A DNA stretch of 64,000 nucleotides from Tubulanus polymorphus (taxonomy: Eukaryota > Nemertea > Palaeonemertea > Tubulaniformes > Tubulanidae). The DNA is taken from the NCBI RefSeq assembly GCF_964204645.1, contig NC_134026.1, forward strand, positions 10,566,450 through 10,630,449. Reading direction: 5' to 3'. The position numbers were made by a program, and so were the translations under genes. Positions 45,457-57,659 of this stretch are shown here, one piece after another. Within the stretch, counting starts at the first letter, position 1. Every line of letters starts with the position of its first letter. The notes below the pieces were generated by a model that saw only the letters and a list, made by a program, of their open reading frames with translations, searched no databases and was not told where the DNA came from.

Positions 45457-48400
45457 ATGATGACAAGATTCGCAGGATATATGATAACCATTGGGTTAAT
45501 TTTTCCGCTGGCTTGCGCTGGTGAGTTATCGGATTACGATAACGATTGTGAGAGATTGTTTTTGCGTTGAACCATGGACATTAAATTCGTTTTAGAGTCC
45601 ATGGTTGAACTGAATGAATAGCAACGTCACAATAGATTTAAATGAAATTGAATATCATATGTGATAAGTGTTTAAAAGTGTGAGGTCTTTTTCTCCTTTG
45701 TAAAAACTATTTGTGATGTGTGTTACACTCTATTTCACCGATCTTTCGATTTATTTCAGAACGGCGTGCTAATCTGCAGAAAACGCGTGAGTTAGCTTTG
45801 TTGGTTTGATTCAAGAAATCATTAATGAAAAAGTCTCACCATGAAATAATTTGCGATGATATTTATCAAGATGAGATCACAAAGTTTCCGATATTTGCCA
45901 TCATCAGGTGGAATGATAAGAAACAGAAAAACGAAGCACACAAAATCACTATGCTAATGAGCAGAAGCTATGTGTCAGAAACTAGAATAAGAAACTAGAA
46001 ATAAAGCAGTAAGGGGTACCGTTCAATCACGTCTTATGGTTTCTATGGTACCCCTTGGACTTTTTCATTTTTCTACAGTTGACACGGATTAGAGCGTTTT
46101 ATTCGATTATCTAGAAATCATAATGATAATCTCGTAATTGCTATTCTTTAAATAAATAGCAATCCAAGGTTTGGATTGAAAACCTATGCATGCCTGTTAA
46201 TGAATCAAACAACAAATAATTTGTATCATCCATTCAGGCGCTACTGGTCCAGTCGTGAGTGTGCGAAAGCTCGTAACAAACTCGTAATAAGCTAAGCAAG
46301 GCCAATCGTGTTTAGCATGGCTTCCCGAATTTATTAAATTTGAGAGATCCAGGAAGAAAGACACTAAATATTTGGATGGATATATGAAAGCTGTGGGTAC
46401 TGGAGTGTGTAATGGGTAGTGTAGTGTGATCTGTGTGCATTTGTGGCCAGCACATAGATCACATTGTTCATTGGGGTTTGGTCCAGGACTCGCGAGATTT
46501 TCAACAACACGAAAGTAACGTGTAATAAATGATGACTTGAATTGCATGACTACCTACCACCCATCAATATTGTTGGAAAACTAAACGTTCCGCACTGACT
46601 AAAAATTAGTAATAACATTTTAGAAATGGCCAGAATTTTAACTTAGGTTCTATCTCATTTTTATTATACAATTGCGATTGGTATAATTTCCTTTTAAACG
46701 GCCGTTAAGGCTTCATGTTTCGTCTGCAATTCACTGCAAATAGTTACGCAACTACGCACATTTCAGTGTTTTTGATCTTAAAATAGGGATTGTCCCTGTT
46801 GTTTATTTGGTTTGTAAATTTCGTTAGATTTTTTTATTGAGTGTCCCTTACAGACCCACCACACCTGCCGGGAGCGAAACAGGGGGTTTGATTTTGAAAT
46901 CGGAAATCGAAGTACAGATATAGTTGTTTGCTCGGCGGTCTAATTTACAGAATTTTTTTTAAATCGAAGTACATAATTGGAAATTCGGTTCCGGTTCGTT
47001 CAAACAATCTTCCAAGCAGTCTGAAACGGCAAGCGACTGATTGGGGTGAATTTTTCTGGCTGCCTAATTTAATACATTAAGATTTTGGAAATAGCTAATT
47101 ACAAGGGTGAAGATCATTTTGTCCATTTTTATATTTTTTTGGTCGTTTTCTACCTGTAAACAGTCCGATAGTTTATTGTGGTTTTTTTCTCGGGTAGATG
47201 TTGATGTAGAAGTCCTCTAAGTTGATTGTTCCGCGTGTCGACTAGATAGAAAGGAAGCACATTTCGAAACGCAAATTTTCCAGATGAGAGTATGGTCCTT
47301 GGGTATCCGAAGTGTAGTTTATGACATCGACGGTGCAGCTCCGATGAGGATGGGTTTCTCCGTCAAGGGGAGCGCAATCGGTACTTCACATCTGGTGCTG
47401 AGTTTGCCTAAAAGGAAAAGTTTTTACACGGGAGCAGTTTTGTGTTTCTAATATACAGTGCATAGTTAGGTCTGTGGATGCGTCGCAATCAAACGGACAG
47501 TGCTATGCGCATTGATGGACCGTCAGTAAGAAAGCGGCACAGGCACGTGAATATTGAATACATATTTGTACACTTACGAATATACAGTCTTCATCGGGTT
47601 TTATTTATATTGTCACAATTAGGTTTTTGGTAGTTTTTAATGAGACTGATGTCAAGAGGCAACTTTCCAGCCACCACCACGCGCAAATAGACCGAGCTTG
47701 CTATCCTGAAGCCAAAAAGAAGGCAGCTTTCCAGCTATCGCGGCAATGAGACTGAGTTTACAGTCAAAACATCAGCAACAGTAAACTTACTGTAATGCGT
47801 ATGTGGTGAAATAAAGCAAATGTGGTCAAACAGTTCTATGCGTATTGATAGACCGTCGTTCCGGTTCGATCCATATCAGAACATACCTCAAGTGTCAAAA
47901 TCGGGGTATGTAGGCGTAATTAATAAAAGAAAATGGCGTTGGGTTTAATTAATAGACTACGCTAATGGTATCGATTGTGATTCTGTTTACTGCATTCAGT
48001 CCGCTTGCGTCCAGATGTATAAGTATATTGTTAAGACTCCGTGTTTTTGGCAGCTGTACACTCAATCGGCACCGTTCGTGTCTAGCTTCACTGCGGAATT
48101 ATCATCAATCAACATCGCCATATCACATCATCAACTTATATTTTGCCTTAAAACCCTAACAGCCGAAATAATTGAAATGCACACACGATTTCTATCATTG
48201 AAAATTGGGAGAGTGGCCATGTTTGTGTTCTGCTGCTTCGCGTAAATACCGCGCGGTGGCGCAACCGCGCGGAGTGGGGCCGATACGTCAAGCAAAAAGA
48301 AAAACGTACAGGGGCCGTCAAAAGCTATACTCAATGCCGAAAACAAAAGAAAACAGTACAGAAATTAATGATTAGCCAGAAACGACACGAACTCTTTCTA

Positions 48401-51400
48401 GAAGATTGTTAAATCACATCAGAGCAATGACCGAACGTGACAACGTTAATCCACCATTGAACGACTTTGAACATTTTTTGTTCTTAAGTGTATATTTTAG
48501 TACTATTTTGGAAACTGGTTTATAACCCACTGACTGGAGCAAACTGGTACTACATATCAGTCTTTGTACTTTGATTAATCACTGCTTTCAAAAGAAAATG
48601 GAATTTGATTTACTCAATTATGAAATCCTTTGAAAAAACTGGTATATTACTGGCAAGGTCCTCAATATTTTGAATTCGATGTACGTATGAGAAGAATGAA
48701 TCTTGTGTAAAACTTGATGGATTCATTTCGGGTTTCTTTAAATGCGCTATCGGGATAAGACCGGGAGAATGCATTTCTTCGATTCACTTCAATGAGGCTC
48801 AGACCACTTCTATTCTAAAACCTTCTATATCCTGGAGTAAAAACAAAGAGAAATTAAAGCGTTGAATTCATATGTATATAAGCACGTAATTTCAGGGGGA
48901 ATCCTGTTTATGGCTGCTATGCTAGCATCTTAAGCTACGCATTGAATCGGTTTTCGCCCAACATACGTACCCAACCTAACTTGAAAAATCAAGGAGGAGA
49001 ATCGCAGTAAAGGTATGCCAGTTCCTTCAATCCAGTACATCCAAGTCAAATATTGAAGGAAATACCCACCCAGTTTGGTAACCTTACCCCAGACAAAAGC
49101 AATCTAGGGATCATCAATCTTCGGGACCCACAGATTTCATACATATGTAACGGGAATTCGTCACCTTTCATATCGAAAGCAATTTGTTAGGTTTTAGTGT
49201 GATATACATCAACGTAGTTGTGCCGAAAATCAGATTTAGGAGCCTTAGGCTTTTTAGTGTGTTTTTAGGAATAAATGCTTGAAAAAAAGAAAAAAAACAA
49301 TTCGAAGGAAAGCAATGGGCTAAAAGAGCAGAAAACCATAGCAATAGTGGTAATGGTAGTCGTAGTGGCAGTAGTAATGGTAGTCTTAGTGGTAGTAGTG
49401 GTGGTTGTGGTAATGGTAGTGGACGTGGTGGTAGCGAAGCGGTTGTGGTAGTGGTGGTGTAGTGGTAATTGTAGTGGAAGTGGTAGGGAAGTGGTTGAGG
49501 GGGTGGTGGTGGTAGTTGCGGTAGCGGTTGGTAGTGGTAGTGGTAATGGTAGTCTTAGTTGCAGTGGTAGTGGTATTGGCGGTAGCGGTTGGTAGTGGTA
49601 GTGGTAATGGCAGTCTTAGTGGTAGTGGTATTGGTAGTGGCAGTGGTGGTGGCAGTGGCGGTGGCGGTGTAGTGGAAGTGGAAGTGGCGATAGCAGGAAC
49701 GGTAGCGGTAGCAGTAATGGTAGCAGTGGGTAGTGGTAGTGGTTGTAGTAATAGAAATTGTCATAATAATGATAATAATGGTAAAGAGAAAGACCACGGT
49801 AATAACAATAGAATTCCGTAGACACATAAAACCCTAAATATGGATAGTGCAAACATTAAATCTAGGAGGGTGTGCTGACTAATCGTTCCATATTTCATTA
49901 CATCGTTCAATGCGTTTATTCTTTGACTGATTTGTGAGGGTTTGAAAAAAGATACATTTTATGAACACTCGCTGACTAGAAGTAATCACGAGAATAACAA
50001 CTACGAATAAGCAGAAAGTCCTGACAATGTTTAAGGACGCCTTTTGTATACATAACATCAAAAATTCATAAAGACTATGAATTTTTGATAACATAAATAT
50101 GTATATATTTAACGACCTTGGCAATTCATACTCGTAATTTGGGAGATAGAAAATTGATGCCACGTTAATCCTGTACTTTTCCAGATGGTTGTCCTTCCAA
50201 AAAGTGGTTATATTTCATGGAGAGTTGCTATTTGTTTGAGTTTGCGCCTACAACAAGAACGCAAGCTGGAGAGATCTGCTCACAATATGGCGGACAACTG
50301 ATAGACGTGAATGACAAACCCGAACAAAAGTATATTGAATCCATTCTGGAATCGAACCTCACTGAGCTCAATCGTACACACACCATGGCAGAAGGCTATT
50401 GGACTGGTGGCTTCCGCATTGCTCAGCGATGGAGATGGGGTAATGGCAAAGAAGTACGTTTTAAGCTACCTTCTCTCATTCTCTTTATTCAAATGATTCG
50501 ATCTAATTCACGATATGTGACAGTTTGATGAATTTGAAATATAATTTGACAAGCTATGCGATAGAATATACTATCGGTTAGCTGGAACTTGTTACATTCG
50601 TGCAACCCAGAAGTACGAATCAATTGAAATTCATATATGGGTATGCTAGATGATTAAATGCTTTATGACCTATTACATGTATTTCAGGAAGAGCCGCTTC
50701 TACAAGTAAACGACGAAATAGTACCATTGACATTCGATGATTGGCATCCCGGGGAACCGAACAATCCTAGTGAGTTAGCAATTACTCTTAAAAGATCACA
50801 CAGGATTTGGGCTTGGAATGATTTATGGACTTCATCTGACCACAGATTAAACACAATATGCGAAAAAGTGTCCAATTCAGGTAAGGAGTGATTCGAAACA
50901 ATCTAATGATGTAGGTTCTTGGTTAAACTTGGTGAACATCTTTCTTCTGCTGTAGGATGCAGATCTCCATGGATTCAGTATGCTAATAGCTGTTATTTGT
51001 TCTACACTCGATGGCCAAAACAAACACATATGCAAGCCAAACGATTTTGCAGAAATCAGCGCGCTTACCTGGTTGCCATAAACAGCCGTGAGGAAAATCA
51101 ATTCCTCTATAGACAATTCAGTAATTCATACACAACAACTGCCTATTGGACCGGTGGCGTTAGGCTGGGTGGAGTTGGTGGTGAATTTGTCTGGGAAGTT
51201 GGTAAGATGGACCTGCGAGGGCACTGATTGATTCATCCTCCCTCGGATTCGAACCTAATGGCATCGAGATTGCCACCGCACGAAAAGCTGTCACAATAGA
51301 CCGAGTGCGCAGCTTCATGCGCCGCTTAGATGATATCATTATTTAGCCATGTAATCAGACACCCCGTTTCATTCAAGCCCGGGTTTTCCCATTTATAGTT

Positions 51401-54400
51401 CTTCCGTGAAATTTACCTCAGCGATTATACTACGAGCAATCTGATTGGTGCCGCAAGATTTCGCGCGGCAAAGCAGCGGCACATGTATAGGCGCACCCAG
51501 TCTAGTGTGGTAGGGGTTCGTGCCGTGGCTGAGTGAAGCGATGCCATCAGGTTCGAATCCTTGCCGAGGGAGGATGTGATTAATTGAGAATAGCGCAGAT
51601 ATAGATCAAATATAACAATAATCCCTCGTGTTTTTTGTTTGTTTTTAGAAACATATGATGCAATCTCAGTAAATTTTTCCTCTTATTCGCCCAAGGGCTC
51701 AGAATATAGATATTCTATACTTACAAAACTCAATGGTACGTGGGTCATATACCGAGCCGATGGTAACAGACCAGAAATATTTGTTTGTGAGCAACCAATG
51801 ATTGTATCGGGCCACAACACAGAACATCAACAATTGCTAGGTATGTAAACTTTTATCATGCTAAAATTTCAAAGTCAAATACTAAATATGTTTGCAGAAT
51901 TCACAAAGGAAAAAGTACAGTGGTGATGTAAATATCAATTGGGTTGTTGAATTTCAAATCATTTACATAAATAGAGGTCGCCATTCGGACAAACCTATAT
52001 CATAAGTCCTCATCTGTAGATAGAAAAGGATCTTTTCGGAAACTATCAACAGATTTTAAATCTGTATGATATTTCATAAAGCAGTGCCATTGATACGTCT
52101 CGTTATGCAGAATTGGGTTAACCTGTTTGTTTTCCTATGCATATTTTGTTATCACAATCAATTGCAAAATTGTAACGTATGACATGTTTTATGATTGTGG
52201 TGATCAGTGCGTAAAATTATATCGTGCGTAATGGTTTTATGCTGTTTCACAGAAAACCCTATGGATTTCCTTCCTCTGGTCCGTTTGAAAAATTGGTATG
52301 GCTATGGCCACAGCGGCCGTACCACTTGCTACGGCCTTGCCATATGAAAATATTTCATGGCTCCTTTTTTATGTCCGACAGTCCCAGTTATCATTGGGTT
52401 CGAAACTGCGACAATAAACAAGCGACAATAGACAATTTTCAATTTCTATTAATGACTTCCAATGGTTTGCATATTAATTATGTTGCTAGGCAGAAAACTC
52501 GCTATTGCTGCTTTGCAACTATATTATTATCTTAATTTCTTATTATGAAATTATGTTTTGTTTCTTATCATAGAATGAAGTTATATGTACTTGTCTCTCA
52601 AATTTTTTATAGCTTGCCCTGGGAATTATGAATTGATACATAATCGATGTTACGAATTTGCGATAGATAAGTTGACGGTTGGTGAGGCAGAGAGGCAATG
52701 CATGTTGGGTGGGGGACACCTCATGGCTATTGACAGCGCAGAAGAATTAACGTATATCGTGCAGAAGCTTGAAGCACTTTTTATTGATGAGAATATTTAT
52801 GTTGGCCACGTCAAGGTTGGAGACAAATGGATACGTGCTGAGGATGCTGGGAATTTTTTAGGTAATTTTGAACATGATATTTATTTCAGGGTATTCAATG
52901 TGCTATATGCTGATAAATAATCAACATCTAAACCACTTAAACATCATTTTTCGTATGAAGATAACAGATTTTTTATCGAAACATTTTTGTACGCATTGTC
53001 TGCCGTGTCCATGTCTCTTCGCTCATTTTGTGTCATCGATTCATAGTTCAATTCATGCGTTCATTTTTACCTCCGCTGTGTCCAAGCTGATATTTTAGCG
53101 GGTTCCTCCATCGTCTTCCGTCAGGTCGTCTGGCGTCAACGTTTACTTTAAATCGCTACTACCCATACAGTTTTTATCGGATCAAGTTGGTACCATGAAT
53201 TTGTGGGCCAATGCCTAAAAGAATCTACAGGCGTTTTGGATTTGACCCCCAAGGGTAGCCTTGGATGGGGCCCATATTTCTATGTATCTCTTCTAGTCTT
53301 CCAGTTTTTATCAGATCACTACTTTCTGTGTATGTTATATGAGTCATGGGCAACACGAATATAGGAGCCGTTCTTGGATTTTTCCTTCGGGGTTGTCCTA
53401 TTAGGGTGCCGGGTCTATGTTTCTATGAATCATTACTATTCCTACAGTATTCATTGGATCTCTTCTGAATTTCTTATTGATGTTCTATTGGTGATCGATA
53501 ATAACGATATAGACCCCTTGTTTGGGGATCCGACGCACAGGGGTTGCCCTACTGAAAAGATTCAATGAATTTTTAATGACACTTTTCGGGATACCTTTAG
53601 CAATGGGGCCATTAGATAAATGATGAAATCAACAAAAACAGCGGAGGTGATCAGCTGACAGGCTGTTCTTCGGGGCTTTTGAACAATAATAGAACCACGT
53701 CTGAAAAACTATTCTATTTTGAAATATTAACAAGACTATACATCGTATTACTCATTCGTAGTAGAACCACATCGTTGGCAAAGACTTGTGTGTTATACAC
53801 TTCTGTTTGTTACGTTGTAGTTCCAACTGAATTTCTAAATTGGGATTTTGGACAACCTTTTCAATCCTCACTTACTGCACCGGGTTACTTGGTGATCGAC
53901 TCGACGAACTATCGATGGCAAAATCTCCCCGCTGATAAGTTGTCCATGAAGACAATGGGTTTTATTTGTGAGAAGGACAAAACTAAATTTGGTATGTAAA
54001 ATATATTAATTGAAGGGATATTTTCTTTTGCGGCTATATTGATATGATGATATGATATCCGTATATTCTTATCTTAGAGATTTTCCAGATTGATAGGGCC
54101 TGTACGTCTGATTTACTCGGTTCAAAATATATCGGTGTGCAGAGTACGACACGACGAGGTGCCGTATGTCAGAGATGGATCCACCAATACCCAAATCGCC
54201 ATGAGATGAATCGAGCAGATCGATTTCCAGACGCAAGGGTAACTGACGCTGCTAACTATTGTCGAAACCCAGACAATTCGCCTATGGGTCCGTGGTGCTA
54301 TGTAAACTCATTTTCAGTGAGATGGGATTACTGTGGCATTCCACGATGTGATGGTAACCATTTTATCATTTGTTTTCGATCCATGAAAGATCAAAATGAA

Positions 54401-57400
54401 GTGTATCTACATTTGATGTTTTTTTTCTCAGTGAAATTAACCACGGAAACTACCAAGGGAATACACTCCGATTGTATACACCCCGACGATATACAAGGAA
54501 TAAACTACAACGGGACGATGAACATAACAGCCGATGGTAATTCGTGTCAGTCGTGGGACAGCGTACCTGCATATGCGAGAAAAAAGCGAACGTATATGAA
54601 AGTTTCAGATGCATCAATGGCGAATGCATCAAACTACTGTAGAAACCCAGACAAGAAACCCGAAGGGCCATGGTGCTATCTGGCCAATATGTCTGCTGGT
54701 GTTTGGGCATATTGCGCAGTGCCATCGTGCGATTTGGCTGAAATTGAAGAACCTACATTGAAATTAGAATGCAAATACCGTAATGACTCCATCGCTCTTA
54801 AGTACACTGGGACGAAGCAAACTACAAGAAATGGATATTTATGTCAAAGATGGACATCGCAAAAACCTAACGCACACATTCGAACACTGGACGTGATGTT
54901 TCCCGATAAAACCGTTGCCGATGCTGGGAACTTCTGTCGAAACCCAGATAAATCGAAGAAGCCCTGGTGTTACACGGTCAATGGGCCGAGATGGGATTAC
55001 TGTGAGATTCGATATTGCAATGATGATGACATTGCAACACAGCGTAAGTCCTGTACATAATATGTATACGTAGAAAGACCAACGCCTTATTTTCACTTAT
55101 TTAAAAAAAGAATTAAATTCCACAATTTGCTTTGCATTTACAGGAAAATATTGTAAAATCGGTTTCTCACGATACGGTGAAAAATGTTACCATGTGTCAT
55201 CGTCCGTTACGAATGGATGGTCAGAAGCGAATTCAGCTTGCTCACGCAAAGGAGCGGAGCTTGTTGCGATCAAATCAAAAGGGGAATTTTTCTATATCAC
55301 TAAGATGTTGGAATCAACTGAAGGGCGTTTTTCAAGACGAACACAGTTTTGGACTGGCGGTAGACGGAAACAAGCTTCATTGTGGACATGGGGTACAAGT
55401 CAGGGGAACGCAGATGATGACGATTCAGGAAAAAAGACTACGTCACCATTTGTATTTACGCATTGGAGACTTGGTGAACCGAATAGTTTATTAGGAAAAG
55501 TCGTAACATATAAAAAAATAAATGGAGAATGGGGTTGGGACGACGTACATCCGAATAAAGGCATCCATTCGGGGTTCATTTGTGAGAAAGGTTTGTATTT
55601 CAATAACCGAAAGTAAATGGGCATTTATAACCACTCATGTCGAACGATGTTACATTTTGACTCCAATTCCACTCACCTTCCAGAAAATGATGAATGCGCA
55701 GACAAGTCTTGGCAATATCATTCAGGGAGCTGCTATTACTTCTCTGGAACTAAAGTTGACTATTTAGTCGCTAAACACCTATGTCGAAAATGGAACTCCC
55801 ATTTAGTAGCTATCAACTCTGCATCCGAAGACAAATTCATTTTAGACGAACTTAGAAATACCTCTGTCGGTAACTTTGCAGAATTTTGGATAGGCGGAGT
55901 GCGAGATGGTGAAACGTTTATTTGGGACACATCAATACTGCCTGCAGAATCTAGAGGTTATGAATTCCGTAAATTTTATCCTAAAGCAAACGAGAAAGGA
56001 TGTTCATTTTGCTTTCTGTTTTTATTCTGTTCTTGCTCCATTAGTTACATGCAACATAGCAATACCGAATACAATTCGCTGTCCAATTTTGTCACCCTCA
56101 AAGACATTTACTTATCATTACGAGTTTGCAAACTCGAAAAACTTTTTTAGCAGACAAGTTTGTGAAACGGCATTTCGAAAAATATCCAATATCTTCGGCT
56201 GTCTTCTAACGACTATCTAGTAGGCCTTTAAGTTTCCATCTCACTTCTAAAAATGTCTCACTGTTTCTTATTGTGTTTTCACAGGATCTTATAGATTAGG
56301 TTGGAACGGTTGGCTGTTTGTCGTGGGTCCACCACATACTTGGAAGCTTACGTATTTGCAATTACAGTTTTCTGCTGGGAAATGGGGATGGCATCACGGA
56401 TGGCGGAATGCACGATTACCCTATATCTGTGAAAATTCCAAGATTCCAGTATTCAAGAATGGAAAAGTGACTGCTGGTACGTTTATGACCTATTTTTTAA
56501 GATGTTTCACTCTTGCAAAAATGAAAATGATTTGACTGATCTGACTATCTTTCTCCAGAGTGTCCTGATTGCATATTGGGCAACCACGCCGTCTTCAAAG
56601 ACACATGCTATTGTATAAAACGCGAGACAAAGGCATGGTACTATTCTTATATGGACTGCCAAAGTACTGGTGGCAATCTGATATCTCTAGATAGTGTCAA
56701 TGAAACAAATGCTATAACTAAGCATCTTTCAAAAAGTCGGGCATATTGGACAGGTGGTTTGCCAGTTGACGATACGTGGATGTGGTCACGTGATTACGCT
56801 CAGTTCAAAGGTGAGCTTTCGTCCATTTGATGTGTACATGTATTTGTTTTCGCATGATAGAAATCGAGGCGCTACAGCCCCGGGGTTTCTACTCTGTAAT
56901 GGTGAGCTCCAGTATCAGCTAGCCCTCCAACAGCGTGATGAGCACTCGTCTTACGTTGTCAAACTTAGTTCATTAATCAACCTTGAACTGAATTTTGAAT
57001 AAATCTTTTCTACGTATACTATCGTTGGTAGAGTTTATATTGATAATTGATTGATTTAAGTTAATTCAATATTAACTTAAATGCAGAAGAATTAACGTAG
57101 AAGACTACTATCGATCCAGGTGGATTCTTGCTTGCCATAAGTCGAATTCTCAATTCCTCAATTGCCACAGTAGGTTGGTAGGTTCCCATTGAATAGAAAC
57201 TATTTCAAATGTACACAAAAAAAGAGATTGACAAGAAACCCAAATCACAAATAAGCAAATCTATCTGTTACTAACAGGGTTCAAGTTCCACAGAACCATC
57301 AAAATCAACTGACCACAGGATAGTGCCAATATAGACGAATAATCACATATACTGACAAATAATTGCCTTTTTTAGATTTTCCAATTACGCAGGATATTGT

Positions 57401-57578
57401 TGTCGTTTTAGTAAATCCGGACCAATTCTCAAGTTGGAGCCCAGGAGAGCCGAATAATTCGGAGAACATGGAAAGCTATATCGCGATCAACAGAGATCGG
57501 AAAGGCTGGGGATGGAATGATGAACGCGGCAATGTCAGATTGAGATATATCTGCGAAACGCCGATTCTGCCCAACTGA
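45457..57578 (+). CDS. Secreted (C-type lectin)3-(kringle)3-(C-type lectin)3 protein, fifteen exons
   Basis: Exons: 45457-45520, 45760-45786, 50185-50453, 50688-50880, 50956-51201, 51649-51840, 52613-52861, 53821-53991, 54078-54353, 54432-55043, 55144-55590, 55684-55968, 56285-56476, 56559-56810, 57376-57578 (TGA). GT/AG junctions and phases close to 3,678 nt = 1,225 aa. Signal peptide ~1-21 (ITIGLIFPLACA); no transmembrane helix. CTLD1 33-180, CTLD2 185-322, CTLD3 331-465, kringles 479-561, 577-662, 676-760, CTLD4 770-915, CTLD5 916-1066, CTLD6 1075-1221. Ca2+/mannose-type EPN and WND are intact in CTLD1 (143-145, 163-165) and CTLD6 (1183-1185, 1205-1207); CTLD4 has EPN with WDD; CTLD2, 3 and 5 lack them. 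Kringles keep six Cys with NYCRNPD, PWCY and WDYC. All introns are phase 1 except intron 3. Likely role: extracellular glycan recognition or immunity (inference). Exon 2 and the 55968 donor are the least certain points. Confidence 0.92.
46348..48295 (+). repeat. Family E repeat split by an insertion (lectin-kringle intron 2)
   Basis: The family E 5' part (46348-46774) and 3' part (48041-48295) are separated by 1,266 bp. The uninterrupted copy at 17585-18000 shows they were once contiguous. Confidence 0.88.
46775..48040 (-). mobile_element. Family F element inserted in family E, 9-bp target duplication
   Basis: GTGTTTTTG occurs at 46766-46774 and 48041-48049, and once only at the corresponding empty site near 17746. 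The ends (ATCTTAAAATA on the left; the reverse of TATTGTTAAGACTCC on the right) are weakly inverted. A 9-bp duplication fits Mutator-like elements. No transposase seen. The first ~750 bp match 43185-44590 inverted. Confidence 0.85.
49330..49760. repeat. GGTAGT trinucleotide-type minisatellite
   Basis: Imperfect (GGT/AGT)n with GTGGTAGTGG units, in intron 2 of the lectin-kringle gene. Gly/Ser and Thr open frames across it are artefacts. Confidence 0.93.
51228..51585. mobile_element. Inverted pair of tRNA-like (B-box) ends
   Basis: TCCTCCCTCGGATTCGAACC at 51236 is mirrored by GGTTCGAATCC...GAGGGAGGA at 51550-51574. The right copy also carries GTGGCTGAGTGAAGC, an A-box-like word. This looks like two tRNA-derived SINE ends in inverted orientation inside the intron between the two halves of CTLD2. 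Not a functional tRNA: the arms are incomplete. Confidence 0.6.
52133..52205 (-). repeat. Family B fragment
   Basis: A single reversed ~70-bp piece of a family B 154-bp unit (TATGCATATTTTGTTATCACAATCAATTGC). The nearby open frame 52224-52535 is intronic and unsupported. Confidence 0.75.
53240..53660 (+). repeat. Family G repeat, copy 2
   Basis: Divergent match to 30225-30660 over ~420 bp. It lies in the intron between the two halves of CTLD3. Confidence 0.8.
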
Positions 57579-57646
57579 GCTTGATCTTAACATTTACTCT
57601 TGAATATATATTAGAATATTTAGACTTCTGATGATTTGATCAGATT

Positions 57647-57652
57647 AATAAA
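57647..57652 (+). terminator. Candidate poly(A) signal of the lectin-kringle gene
   Basis: AATAAA 69 nt past the stop codon. Confidence 0.65.
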
Positions 57653-57659
57653 CAGAATA

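Noticed and set aside
49528-49852. Gly/Ser-rich and Thr/His-Tyr-rich frames
   Set aside because: They translate the GGTAGT minisatellite in different phases inside an intron.
52224-52535. 103-codon frame in the lectin-kringle gene
   Set aside because: The neighbouring exons join in frame without it, and it has no CTLD or kringle features; next to a family B fragment.
53679-53820. Upstream extension of lectin-kringle exon 8
   Set aside because: The open frame continues upstream, but a TTGTAG acceptor at 53820 gives the right phase and the upstream residues do not fit a C-type lectin domain.
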